Assembly: GCA_963802795.1 (NCBI GenBank)
Contig: CAWDJV010000002.1
Span: 124,001-188,000 of the forward strand
Length of the DNA: 64,000 nucleotides
Source: JAIBJN01 sp963802795
Lineage (GTDB): Bacteria; Actinomycetota; Thermoleophilia; Gaiellales; Gaiellaceae
Reading direction: 5' to 3'
Each line of letters starts with the position of its first letter. The first letter of the stretch is position 1. The notes under the pieces were generated by a model. The model was given only the letters and a program-made list of their open reading frames with translations, did not search any database and was not told the origin of the DNA. Below are positions 34,253 through 42,163 of this stretch, one piece after another. The position numbers and the translations under genes are program-made.

Positions 34253-35072
34253 GAGCGTGCAGGACCCCGAGCGCCTCGTCTGCGGAGGAGCCCTCGTGGA
34301 CGACTGCCATCAGCGCGCGCGTCATGGCCGCCGGGCGCTCGTGCTGGATGACGTTGCGTCCGTAGACGATGCCGGCCGCGCCCCGGGCGAGGACAGCCTC
34401 CGTTCGCCGCAGGATCTCCTCGTCGGAGGCCCGGCCGCCGCCGCGGACGAGTACGGGACGGCCGCCGGCCGCCTCCACGACCCGCCCGTAGTCGGCGAGG
34501 TCGTCGGTCGGGTCGGCCTTGATCACGTCGCCGCCCAGCTCGACCGCTTGTCGGACGAGCGGGACGATGGTCTCGACGTCGCCGTTCACGCCGTAGCCGC
34601 CTGCCCCCGGCTTCATGGCGAGCGGCTCGACCATTAGCGGCATGCCGACGCCGTCGCAGGCGGCCCTGAGCGCGGAGACGTTGCGGACGCAGGAGCGGAG
34701 GAGCTCGGCCTCGCCCGGGAGGAGCAGGAGGTTGGCGACGACGCACGCGGCGTCGAGGCGGACCGCAGCGCCGACCGCGTCCTCGACGAGCTCGCTCCAG
34801 AGGGGCCGCGCCTGCTCGGTGCCGTACACGTTGGCGACGTCGGTGCGCAGGACGAGCGCCGGCTTCGCGGGACCGGGCACGCGCTGGAGGAACGGCGCCT
34901 GCCCGGGGGAGAGCTGGATCGCGTCCGGCCCCGCGTCCACCAGCGTGGCCACGGCGCGCTCGAGATCCTCGATGCCGTGGAGGAAGGAGCCCTCGCCGAA
35001 GAAGCCGTGGTCGACTGCGACGTCGAAGCAGCGCCCGTCGGCGGCGAAGAGGCGGTTCAGCCTGGGCGTCAC
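34245..35072 (-). CDS. Class I aldolase (DhnA/LsrF/FbaB-type)
   Basis: 275 aa from GTG at 35072, overlapping the upstream stop by GTGA. TIM-barrel with the DhnA/FbaB-type blocks FDVAVDHGFF, PLMVEPLAMKPG and the Schiff-base lysine Lys185 in GGDVIKADPTDD, then LVRGGGRASDEE binding phosphate. It should cleave a ketose or deoxy-ketose phosphate into two shorter fragments such as DHAP plus an aldehyde. The product of the kinase gene two genes downstream would be its natural substrate. Confidence 0.85.
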   Translation of the reverse strand: MTPRLNRLFAADGRCFDVAVDHGFFGEGSFLHGIEDLERAVATLVDAGPDAIQLSPGQAPFLQRVPGPAKPALVLRTDVANVYGTEQARPLWSELVEDAVGAAVRLDAACVVANLLLLPGEAELLRSCVRNVSALRAACDGVGMPLMVEPLAMKPGAGGYGVNGDVETIVPLVRQAVELGGDVIKADPTDDLADYGRVVEAAGGRPVLVRGGGRASDEEILRRTEAVLARGAAGIVYGRNVIQHERPAAMTRALMAVVHEGSSADEALGVLHARA

Positions 35073-35998
35073 GACATGCGGATCTCGACGTCGTCGGCCA
35101 CGCCGCCGAGGATCGTGTAGTCCGTGGGTGCGGTCTGGAGTATCGACCCGGGGACGTAAGTCGACACCGGCCCGTGTGCCACGAGGCGGGCGATGAAGCG
35201 CTGCCAGGAAACGCCGCCGCCGAGGTCGCCGTCCAGCCAGAAGCTGCGGTGCTTCGCGCCCATGATCTCCCGCGGTCCGATCGTGCTCGCCTTCGGCGGC
35301 ACCCACGACCAGTCACCCCCGAAGGAGTGGAGCGCGTTCTGCATGATCGTCATCGGGTGCAGCTCGACGAGCCGCGCGCCCGCGCGCTTGTACGCCTGGA
35401 GATCGTTTCCGAACTCCTCGCCCAGCTGCGGCTCCCAGAAGGCGATGTGTCCGCCCCACCCGATACCGCCGTAGCACACGTCGGCGCCACCGAGCTCCTC
35501 GATCATCTTCGAGTAGTCGCCGACGATCTCCTTCGTCGGGAAGTGGACGTTCTCCTCGAGCGGGCGCAGCTCTGGATCGATCGCTCCGAAGAAGGTCTCC
35601 AGCATCGCCCGCTGGAAGGAGCCGGGCCATGACCTGGGCGCCGTTTCGCCGTTCTCGTTCGCGTACTCGTCCATGTTGAACGAATGGACGTGGCGGCAGG
35701 AGAGCCGCTGCTCGTTGATCATCCTTGCGGCGATCGGGTACTGCGGCATCGGGCCGACCGGGAAAATGCCCACGAAGGCACGCTCCTCGTCGGCCGCCTC
35801 TCGGATGCGGGCGACGATGTCCTCTGCGAACGAGCGGTAGAGCTCGGCGCGGTCGTCCACGACACGGATGCGAAACTCAGGGTTGGGATGGTTCCCCAGC
35901 TCAGAGCGGCGGATCCGCCGGACCCGTTCGCACGCATGCCGGTCGCGGAACGAGATGAAGTCGGCGAGCGCGTAGTCGAACTGGGTCTCGACGGCCAT
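35069..35998 (-). CDS. NagB-like glucosamine-6-phosphate deaminase/isomerase homologue with altered active site
   Basis: 309 aa. The fold and order match NagB: an N-terminal phosphate loop region, Asp110 in SFNMDEY corresponding to the proton-transferring Asp72 of E. coli NagB, and the core GIGWGGHIAFWEP (178-190) corresponding to GVGNDGHIAFNEP. His184 and Glu189 are kept, but the Asp141 equivalent is Gly182 and the following Asn is Trp188. Ring-opening chemistry is therefore probably changed. It may act on another amino or keto sugar. It overlaps the aldolase gene downstream and follows the PIG-L gene. Confidence 0.8.
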   Translation of the reverse strand: MAVETQFDYALADFISFRDRHACERVRRIRRSELGNHPNPEFRIRVVDDRAELYRSFAEDIVARIREAADEERAFVGIFPVGPMPQYPIAARMINEQRLSCRHVHSFNMDEYANENGETAPRSWPGSFQRAMLETFFGAIDPELRPLEENVHFPTKEIVGDYSKMIEELGGADVCYGGIGWGGHIAFWEPQLGEEFGNDLQAYKRAGARLVELHPMTIMQNALHSFGGDWSWVPPKASTIGPREIMGAKHRSFWLDGDLGGGVSWQRFIARLVAHGPVSTYVPGSILQTAPTDYTILGGVADDVEIRMS

Positions 35999-36008
35999 GT
36001 CTCTCCTT

Positions 36009-36713
36009 TCAGGGCAGAAGCCGCTTCGTCGTCGCGCGCAGCCAGGTCAGGCAGGGACGGAAGCCCTCTGCGTAGGCCACGCCGCACTGGAGCCCGCGGT
36101 ACGCCGTCACGGTGCGCATGTTCTCGACGATGTCCACGCCGTCGTGATCGCGGAGCCAACGGAGCTGGCTCTCGTGAGCCTCGAGCATGCGCACCTTCTT
36201 GTCCATCGTCCCCGTGACATCGACGAACTCGGTCGGCGTGAATCCCAGTCCCATCAGGGTGTCCATGAAGTAGATCGGGGGCACGACGGGGTGGTGCCGA
36301 TTCTCGGTCTCGTAGAGCGGGAGGCTGGAGAAGAAGCTGCAGTCGAAGGCAAGCTGCGAGATCTCGTTGTGGTCGGCCATGTAGTCGCCGCTCGCGTGCG
36401 TGATGATGAGGTGCGGCCGAGCCTCTCGAACGAGGTCGACGACGAGCCGCCTCTGGCCGGGGTCGGAGGCGTCGACCTCACCGTCCGAGAGCCCCAGCGA
36501 GACGTGCTCGGCGCCGGCGATCTCCGCCGCCCTCCCGGCCTCGCCGTGGCGGATCCTCGCTATCTCCTCGGAGGTGTGCTCGAAGCTCCCGCGATCTCCC
36601 TTGGTCGCGTGGCACATGACGACGTCATGGCCCTCCTCGACGTAGCGGGCGAGCGTGCCGCCACAGAGGATCTCGAGGTCGTCCGGATGGGCCCCCAGCC
36701 CGAGGACGCGCAC
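36009..36713 (-). CDS. PIG-L family N-acetylglucosaminyl deacetylase
   Basis: 234 aa from GTG at 36713, placed by GGAGG nine bases upstream and because the protein then begins VRVLGLGAHPDDLEI; a TTG start further upstream overlaps the ROK gene more. The zinc motif AHPDD and the second metal His in YMADHNEISQL are present. PIG-L enzymes remove the acetyl group from N-acetylglucosamine-type sugars, for example in mycothiol synthesis. Here, between a ROK regulator and a NagB-like gene, a catabolic deacetylation role is more likely. Confidence 0.87.
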   Translation of the reverse strand: MRVLGLGAHPDDLEILCGGTLARYVEEGHDVVMCHATKGDRGSFEHTSEEIARIRHGEAGRAAEIAGAEHVSLGLSDGEVDASDPGQRRLVVDLVREARPHLIITHASGDYMADHNEISQLAFDCSFFSSLPLYETENRHHPVVPPIYFMDTLMGLGFTPTEFVDVTGTMDKKVRMLEAHESQLRWLRDHDGVDIVENMRTVTAYRGLQCGVAYAEGFRPCLTWLRATTKRLLP

Positions 36714-36714
36714 G

Positions 36715-37947
36715 CTAGCTTGCCTCCGCAAAGGAGAAGAGGCGCTCGTCGGCCCGCTGCAGGGCCAAGCGGATGGCGCCGAGCGCCACGGACTCCTCGC
36801 CGAGCGAGGAGAGCACCAGCCGCGGCGGCAGCGGGACCAGGTCGGCGAGGTGGCGCTCGAGCGGGTCGAGCAGGGCGGAGCCCGCCCGGGAAAGTCCTCC
36901 GCCGACGATCACCGTGGCCGGATTGAGGACGGCGACTACGGCGGCGACGCCGTTGGCGAGCGTTCGCGTCAGCTCGGCGACGATCGCGCGAGCGGCCTCG
37001 TCGCCCTGCGCTGCCGCTGCGAAGACGATCTCCGCGTCCACCGCTTCGGGATCGCCGCCCGCGAGCTCCCTCAGAAGCCCTCCACCGTCTCCTGCCGCCG
37101 CCGCGCGTCCTAGCCGGGCGAACGCGCTTCCGCCCGCTGCGTGCTCGAAAGGGCCCAAGCCGCCGGCAAGCGTGCTTCCCCCGGGGTCCGGCAGGTAACC
37201 GATCTCGCCGGCGGCGCCGTTGGCGCCTCGGTAGAGCTCGCCGCCGATGAGGATCCCGCCGCCGATCCCGACGCCGATCTGGATGTAGACGGCATCGTCG
37301 ATCCCCTGAGCGGCGCCCCGCCAGCGCTCCGCGAGGATGGAGAGGCGCACCTCGTTCTCGACCAGCACCGGGCACGGGAAGGAGCGGCCGAGCGCCTGGC
37401 CGAGCTCGAGCCCTTCCCAGCCCGGGAGCTGCGGCGCGAGGGCGATGCGGCCGGATGCCCGATCGATGACGCCGGGTGTTCCCACGGCGACGGCCATCAA
37501 GGTCTTGCGATCCACACCGGCGGCGGCGATGGCCTTGCCGGCGGCAGCGCGGACCGTCCTGAGAACCGAGCCGGCGCCGCGCGCGCTTCGGGTGACGCGC
37601 CGCTCGGAGGCGAGGATCGTGCCGCTCAGGTCGGCGACACGGACGAGAATCTTGTTGGCGCCTACGTCGATGCCGACCACGTGGCCGAGGTCGGCACGGA
37701 AGGTGAGGACGCGCGCGCGTCGCCCAGGGCGGCCGCCCCCGTCACCTTCGCCGGCGGCAGCCTCGCTCACGTACCCCGTGCGGAGCAGGAACTCGGCCAC
37801 TTCGCGGACCGTGGGCTTGGAGAGTCCTGTCGCTGCGCGGATTTCCGCCCGGGAGGCGGAGCCTGGCTCGCGGATCGCCTGCAGGACGAGCGCCGAGTTC
37901 AACCGGCGCATCAGCTGCGGCGAGCCGCTCGTTGGGATGCTTTCCAC
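36715..37947 (-). CDS. ROK-family transcriptional regulator
   Basis: 410 aa from GTG. The winged helix (SRAEIRAATGLSKPTVREVA) is followed by a ROK sugar-kinase-like domain: GIDVGANKILVRVADL, GVGIGGGILIGG and the glycine-rich VVIVGGGLSRAG. The CxCGxxGC zinc motif typical of many ROK proteins is missing, as in several actinobacterial members. It should bind a sugar or sugar phosphate and release DNA. A ROK-like palindrome lies 26 bases from its start, between it and the divergent ABC operon. Confidence 0.9.
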   Translation of the reverse strand: MESIPTSGSPQLMRRLNSALVLQAIREPGSASRAEIRAATGLSKPTVREVAEFLLRTGYVSEAAAGEGDGGGRPGRRARVLTFRADLGHVVGIDVGANKILVRVADLSGTILASERRVTRSARGAGSVLRTVRAAAGKAIAAAGVDRKTLMAVAVGTPGVIDRASGRIALAPQLPGWEGLELGQALGRSFPCPVLVENEVRLSILAERWRGAAQGIDDAVYIQIGVGIGGGILIGGELYRGANGAAGEIGYLPDPGGSTLAGGLGPFEHAAGGSAFARLGRAAAAGDGGGLLRELAGGDPEAVDAEIVFAAAAQGDEAARAIVAELTRTLANGVAAVVAVLNPATVIVGGGLSRAGSALLDPLERHLADLVPLPPRLVLSSLGEESVALGAIRLALQRADERLFSFAEAS

Positions 37948-37951
37948 GTGC

Positions 37952-37990
37952 TTGACCTGTGTAGACCAGTATGTTAGGAAGCTTTCCTAC
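37952..37990 (+). promoter_or_regulatory. ROK-type operator over the promoter of the plus-strand catabolic operon
   Basis: GTTAGGAAGCTTTCCTAC (37973-37990) is a near-perfect palindrome of the TTAGGAAA/TTTCCTAA kind used by ROK repressors. TTGACC (37952-37957), 17 bases and TAGGAA (37975-37980) form a candidate promoter whose -10 lies inside it. The site could control both divergent units. Confidence 0.55.
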
Positions 37991-38022
37991 CAATTTACGC
38001 CGACAAGTTCAAGGAGGCGTGC

Positions 38023-38376
38023 TTGCAACTCGACCGATCGCGGTTCGACCACATCGGCGTGCCAACATCGGAGCGGAAGCAGGGGGAGCGGTGGGTTGAG
38101 GCCACGCGCGTCTGGGTGACGAGCCCGCGCGCCCATCCCTACCACGTCGAGTGGCTGCGCTTCGCGCCTGACAGCCCCGTTCAGGGACCACTTCGGACCG
38201 ATCCGCACATCGCCTATCGGGTTGGCGACGTGCACGCGGCGCTCGAAGGTCATTCCGTAGTCCTCGAGCCCTTCGACGTCGGCGATGGCTTCCTGACGGT
38301 TGCCTTCGTGCAGGTCGACGGGGCGCTCGTCGAGTTTATGCAGTACACGAACCCGGAAGAGGAAGGATGGTTCTAG
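38023..38376 (+). CDS. VOC-like (glyoxalase-fold) protein of the catabolic operon
   Basis: 117 aa from TTG with AAGGAGG six bases upstream; the nearby GTG is out of frame. One VOC-type domain: FDHIGVPTSER carries a His at the first metal position, DPHIAYRVGDVHAALEG the middle part and LVEFMQYTNPEEE the last Glu. Related small proteins occur in sugar clusters, possibly as isomerases or epimerases. It is the first gene after the ROK operator and overlaps the ABC ATPase gene by 10 bases. Confidence 0.68.
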   Translation: MQLDRSRFDHIGVPTSERKQGERWVEATRVWVTSPRAHPYHVEWLRFAPDSPVQGPLRTDPHIAYRVGDVHAALEGHSVVLEPFDVGDGFLTVAFVQVDGALVEFMQYTNPEEEGWF

Positions 38377-39209
38377 AGCCAAGTGCACCGGCGTCCCGCA
38401 CGCGCGGGGAGGTGCCCGTGACCACTCCCGGAGCCGTGAAGATCCGCACGGTCGACGCGACCAAGATCTACGAGACGAAGTCGGGCCCCGTCAATGCGCT
38501 CGAGGGCTTCTCCGTCGACATCCACGACGGCGAGTTCGTGTGCATCCTCGGGCCGAGCGGCTGCGGAAAGACGACGCTCCTTTGGGCCATGTCGGGCCTC
38601 CATGCGCTCACGAGCGGGCAGGTGCTCCTCGACGGGGACCCGATCGCGGGACCGCGCCCGCGGGAGATCGGGATGATCTTCCAGGAGGCGAACCTGCTCC
38701 CGTGGCGCAACCTGCGTCAGAACATCGAGTTCCCGTTCGAGATCAAGGGCACGTCGCCCGATGTGGCAAGAATCGCGAGCCTCCTGAAGGCGACGGGCCT
38801 CGAGGGTTTCGAGGGCGCGATGCCGCGCGAGCTGTCAGGCGGCATGCAGCAGCGCGCGTCGATCGTGCGTGCGCTCGCGCAGGACCCGGCAGTGCTCTTG
38901 ATGGACGAGCCGTTCGGCGCGCTCGACGCGTTCACGCGCGACGAGATGAACCTCCTTCTGCTCGACCTGTGGAGTCAGACGCGGAAGACGGTGGCGTTCG
39001 TGACGCACAACATCGGAGAAGCGATCTTCCTTGCCGACCGTGTCGTGGTGATGACTTCCCGACCCGGCCGGTTGGCGCGCATCTACGAGATCGACCTGCC
39101 GCGTCCGCGGACGATCGAGATGACGTTCGAGCCGCATTTCATCGCGCAGATCCAGGAGATCAAGCGAGCGGTCGAGGCAGGCGGGCCGCATGCTCTGGAG
39201 GTCGAGTGA
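38367..39209 (+). CDS. ABC transporter ATP-binding protein (SsuB/TauB-type)
   Basis: 280 aa. Walker A GPSGCGKTT (about 63-71), Q-loop FQEANLLPW, signature LSGGMQQR and Walker B LLMDEPFGALD, with the H-loop FVTHN. This subgroup energises importers for sulfonates, nitrate, thiamine precursors and other small solutes. It overlaps the preceding VOC gene and is GTGA-coupled to the permease. A GTG at 38418 is an alternative start. Confidence 0.92.
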   Translation: MVLEPSAPASRTRGEVPVTTPGAVKIRTVDATKIYETKSGPVNALEGFSVDIHDGEFVCILGPSGCGKTTLLWAMSGLHALTSGQVLLDGDPIAGPRPREIGMIFQEANLLPWRNLRQNIEFPFEIKGTSPDVARIASLLKATGLEGFEGAMPRELSGGMQQRASIVRALAQDPAVLLMDEPFGALDAFTRDEMNLLLLDLWSQTRKTVAFVTHNIGEAIFLADRVVVMTSRPGRLARIYEIDLPRPRTIEMTFEPHFIAQIQEIKRAVEAGGPHALEVE

Positions 39210-40072
39210 ACCAGGTTCCCACGGAGCTTCGCGACGAGATCCCCAGCTTCGAGGAGAAGCCGGAGGCAAGAGACAAGGGGCCCATCGACTGGACGGGGCT
39301 GACGTCCATCTCGACGGCGAAGAGCGCCCTAGAGATCGGGGCCATCGTCGCCGTGGCGGCCGCGGTCTTCTTCGGGGTCGAGGCGATTCTGCGCATCACC
39401 GATACGCCGACGTACGTGTTCCCGAAGCCGACCGCCGTCGTCCAGACGCTCGTGGCGGACTTCGGCTCCCTCTATGCGCCGCACCTGTGGGTGACGATGC
39501 AGGAGTTCTTGATCGGCCTCGCGATCGGCTCGACCATCGGCCTCGTGCTCGCGGCCGTGATCACCCAGAAGCCATTCGTCGAGAAGGTCGTGGCGCCGTA
39601 CATCATCGCGATGGTCACGACTCCGATGATCGCGCTCGTGCCGTTCCTCCGGCTCAAGCTCGGCTTCGGCCTGTTTCCGATCGTGTTCGCAGTGGCTCTC
39701 GCCTCGGGGCCGATGGTGCTCATCAACGCCGCCACCGGCTTCCGCCGGACGGATCTGGCGAAGATCGCGCTGGCGCGATCCTACGGAGCCAGCACGTTCC
39801 AGATCTTCCGCAAGATTCGCTTCCCGCTCGCCCTGCCGATGATCATCGTTGGCTTCATGGTTGGCTCGATCTTCGGCCTCTTGACCGCCGTCGCCGGCGA
39901 GATGGTGGCAGCGAGCGAGAAGGGCGGGCTCGGGCAGCGGCTTGTCTTTTTCTCCTCGCTCGTCCAGATGGACAAGTTCGGCGCCGTGATCCTGATCGTC
40001 GCCGCGCTCGGAGTCGCGATCTACGTCCTTTTCTACTTCATCGGCAAGCGCTGGGCGAGTTGGGAGGCCTAA
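39206..40072 (+). CDS. ABC transporter permease (SsuC/TauC-type)
   Basis: 288 aa from GTG overlapping the ATPase stop. After a 40-residue cytoplasmic lead come about six helices, with the coupling motif of the family around RSYGASTFQIFRKIRFPLAL (EAA-like loop) that contacts the ATPase. YVFPKPTAVVQTL is the standard start of the SsuC-type transmembrane domain. It forms the channel of the importer and is followed directly by the binding protein gene. Confidence 0.9.
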   Translation: MNQVPTELRDEIPSFEEKPEARDKGPIDWTGLTSISTAKSALEIGAIVAVAAAVFFGVEAILRITDTPTYVFPKPTAVVQTLVADFGSLYAPHLWVTMQEFLIGLAIGSTIGLVLAAVITQKPFVEKVVAPYIIAMVTTPMIALVPFLRLKLGFGLFPIVFAVALASGPMVLINAATGFRRTDLAKIALARSYGASTFQIFRKIRFPLALPMIIVGFMVGSIFGLLTAVAGEMVAASEKGGLGQRLVFFSSLVQMDKFGAVILIVAALGVAIYVLFYFIGKRWASWEA

Positions 40073-40089
40073 TGGAGAGGAGGCGCCAC

Positions 40090-41301
40090 ATGCAGGACAA
40101 ACAGCTGGAGAGGGCGTTCGAGAGGAGGATCGACCGTCGCGGCTTCCTCACGCGCACGGCAGGCGCCGGCCTCACATTCTCGAGCTTCGGCGCGCTCATC
40201 GCGGCCTGCGGCGGGGATGACGACGAGACCACCGAGGGCGGCGGGGGCACCGGCACAGGCGGCGAGGCGGTCGAGCGGGCCACGGTTCGCTGGATTTCGC
40301 CGCGCGGCACGCTCGACGTGATGGACGACTACAACCTCTGGGTGCCGATCGAGCAAGGCTACTTCGACGAGCTCGGCATCGATGTCGAGCTCATCGCCGG
40401 TCCGGGCGGCAACGCGACCGCGTCCGCGACCTTCGTCGCGGAGGACCAGGCCGATATGGGCTATCCGTCGCCGGGCGTCCTCACGTCCTCAATCGACAGC
40501 GGCGTTCCGGTGACCTCGGCCTGGGAGATGATCTCGGGACAGGTCTTCAACTTCTCGCTGCCCGAGGACTCGGACATCACCGACGTCACTCAGCTGGAAG
40601 GGAAGACCATGTCCGTTCTGACGGCGGGCTGGAAGGTGATCGTCGACCCGATTCTCGTCGAGGTGGGAGTCGACCCGGAGTCGATCACATACCTGGAGTC
40701 CGGTCCGCAGTGGAACCAGGTCGTGTCCCAGGGCCGAGCAGACGCAGGGCTCGCCTGGGAGGGTCTCCGTGCACAGCTCGCCGGGCAGGGGCTCAACCTC
40801 AAGTACCTGCTCGGCTCGGACTTCTCGGAAGGCCCGTCGAACTCGTACGTCGTCCGCGCGGCCGATCTGGAGGACGAGGGACAGCGTGACGTCTTCCACC
40901 GCTTCTTCAAGGGCGTCGTCATGGGCATGACGTTCGCGAAGACGAATCCGCAGGCGGCCGCGCAGATCACGTACCAGCAGCTTCCCGACCTCGCGGCGAC
41001 GCTCGAGCCGCAGCTCGCGCTCGAGTCCATGATCGAGCTCGCGACCGCGTATGGGACGACGGAGCGAGAAGGCGACGGCTTCGGCTTCCACCCGGTCGAG
41101 GCCTGGGAGAGCTATATCCAGAACATCGCCGACCTGGGGCAGATCCAGGAGGTCCTTCCCGTCGACGAGGTCCTCACAAACGACTTCGTCGAACCGGCAA
41201 ACAGCGAGGCGGACGTCGAGCGAGCCCGTGCGGATGCCGAAGCATTCGAGCTCGACGACGACTTCTCGCAGACCACCGTTCCCGAGGGGACGAACATCTA
41301 G
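40090..41301 (+). CDS. ABC transporter substrate-binding lipoprotein (NMT1/SsuA-like)
   Basis: 403 aa from ATG at 40090 with GAGGAGG upstream; an ATG overlapping the permease stop is possible. A Tat-like RRGFLTRTAG leads to the lipobox ALIAAC. The mature domain is of the SsuA/THI5 type (YNLWVPIEQGYFDELGIDVE near the start). It captures the solute outside the membrane. A strong hairpin follows, so it may be made in excess of downstream enzymes. The ligand cannot be read from sequence. Confidence 0.88.
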   Translation: MQDKQLERAFERRIDRRGFLTRTAGAGLTFSSFGALIAACGGDDDETTEGGGGTGTGGEAVERATVRWISPRGTLDVMDDYNLWVPIEQGYFDELGIDVELIAGPGGNATASATFVAEDQADMGYPSPGVLTSSIDSGVPVTSAWEMISGQVFNFSLPEDSDITDVTQLEGKTMSVLTAGWKVIVDPILVEVGVDPESITYLESGPQWNQVVSQGRADAGLAWEGLRAQLAGQGLNLKYLLGSDFSEGPSNSYVVRAADLEDEGQRDVFHRFFKGVVMGMTFAKTNPQAAAQITYQQLPDLAATLEPQLALESMIELATAYGTTEREGDGFGFHPVEAWESYIQNIADLGQIQEVLPVDEVLTNDFVEPANSEADVERARADAEAFELDDDFSQTTVPEGTNI

Positions 41302-41312
41302 GGGTTCAACCG

Positions 41313-41340
41313 GGGGGCGCCGGCCTCGTCCGGCGCCCCC
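41313..41340 (+). terminator. Intra-operon hairpin after the binding protein gene
   Basis: A perfect 11-bp stem (GGGGGCGCCGG and complement) with loop CCTCGT lies 12 bases past the stop and before the isomerase gene. In this position it would act as partial terminator or mRNA stabiliser, common between ABC binding protein genes and downstream enzymes. Confidence 0.6.
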
Positions 41341-41363
41341 GCGACGACAAGGGAGGTGCCGCC

Positions 41364-42155
41364 GTGAACAACCCGCTCGCCGGGCACACGAACAGCTACC
41401 ACACCTACGGCTTCGACGAGGCCCTGCGCGGCATCGCCGCCGCAGGGTTCAAGCACGTCGAGCTCTCCGCAGTGCCTGGGTGGACCGAGCACGTGCCGCT
41501 GGACGGGACCGAGGACGTGCGACGCAAGCTCTCGGAGCACGGTCTCACGCCGGTCTCGCTCAGCGGCCACTCCGACCTGACGACACGGGAGGGGCTCGAG
41601 CACGGCATCAAGGCGGTGCGCTGGGCGGCCGCGTACGGGATCCCCATCGTGAATACGGCTGTCGGCGGCCATGCCTCCAAGGAGGAAAGCGAGCAGGCCT
41701 TCCTCCAGAACATCGGCGAGCTTGCGGACACAGCCGAGGAGGCAGGCGTGGTCGTCGCCCTCGAGATCCACGGTGACATCATGGCTTCCGGGCGGAAGAC
41801 GCTCCCGCTGCTCGAGAAGATCGGCCGTGACTCCGTGAAGGTGAACTACGACACCGCCAACGTCGAGTACTACTCGGGCGCGAAGGCGGTCGACGACCTC
41901 GAGGCGGTCGCCCCGCACCTCGCGCACGTCCACCTGAAGGACACAGTCGGGGGCAAGGGTGTCTGGAGCTTCGGCGCCATCGGGTCCGGCTCGGTGGACT
42001 TCCGGCGCGTGCTAGAGATTCTCGAGCGCGCCGGATACACAGGCCCGCTCTCGGTCGAGCTGGAGTTCGAAGGTGAGCCGTGGCCGCCCCTCGAGGAGGT
42101 CGACGAGAGCATGCGCCGCTCGTACGAGCACCTTCGCGGGCTGGGGCTTTCCTAG
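41364..42155 (+). CDS. TIM-barrel sugar isomerase/epimerase (AP_endonuc_2, IolE/IolO-like)
   Basis: 263 aa from GTG with GGGAGG upstream. Metal ligands of the xylose-isomerase-like barrel are visible: Glu in VALEIHGDI, Asp in KVNYDTANVEYY, His in AHVHLKD and Glu in LSVELEFEGE. Members isomerise or epimerise keto sugars and cyclitol derivatives, for example 2-keto-myo-inositol dehydratase or 5-keto-gluconate epimerase. It is followed by a creatininase-family and a Gfo/Idh gene, a trio also seen in the Thermotoga-type inositol pathway. Confidence 0.85.
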   Translation: MNNPLAGHTNSYHTYGFDEALRGIAAAGFKHVELSAVPGWTEHVPLDGTEDVRRKLSEHGLTPVSLSGHSDLTTREGLEHGIKAVRWAAAYGIPIVNTAVGGHASKEESEQAFLQNIGELADTAEEAGVVVALEIHGDIMASGRKTLPLLEKIGRDSVKVNYDTANVEYYSGAKAVDDLEAVAPHLAHVHLKDTVGGKGVWSFGAIGSGSVDFRRVLEILERAGYTGPLSVELEFEGEPWPPLEEVDESMRRSYEHLRGLGLS

Positions 42156-42163
42156 GAGGCGGT

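Noticed and set aside
38367..41301. Nitrate or taurine importer
   Set aside because: The ATPase and permease belong to that broad subfamily, but the neighbours are all sugar-type enzymes, and the binding protein cannot be assigned to nitrate or sulfonate from sequence.
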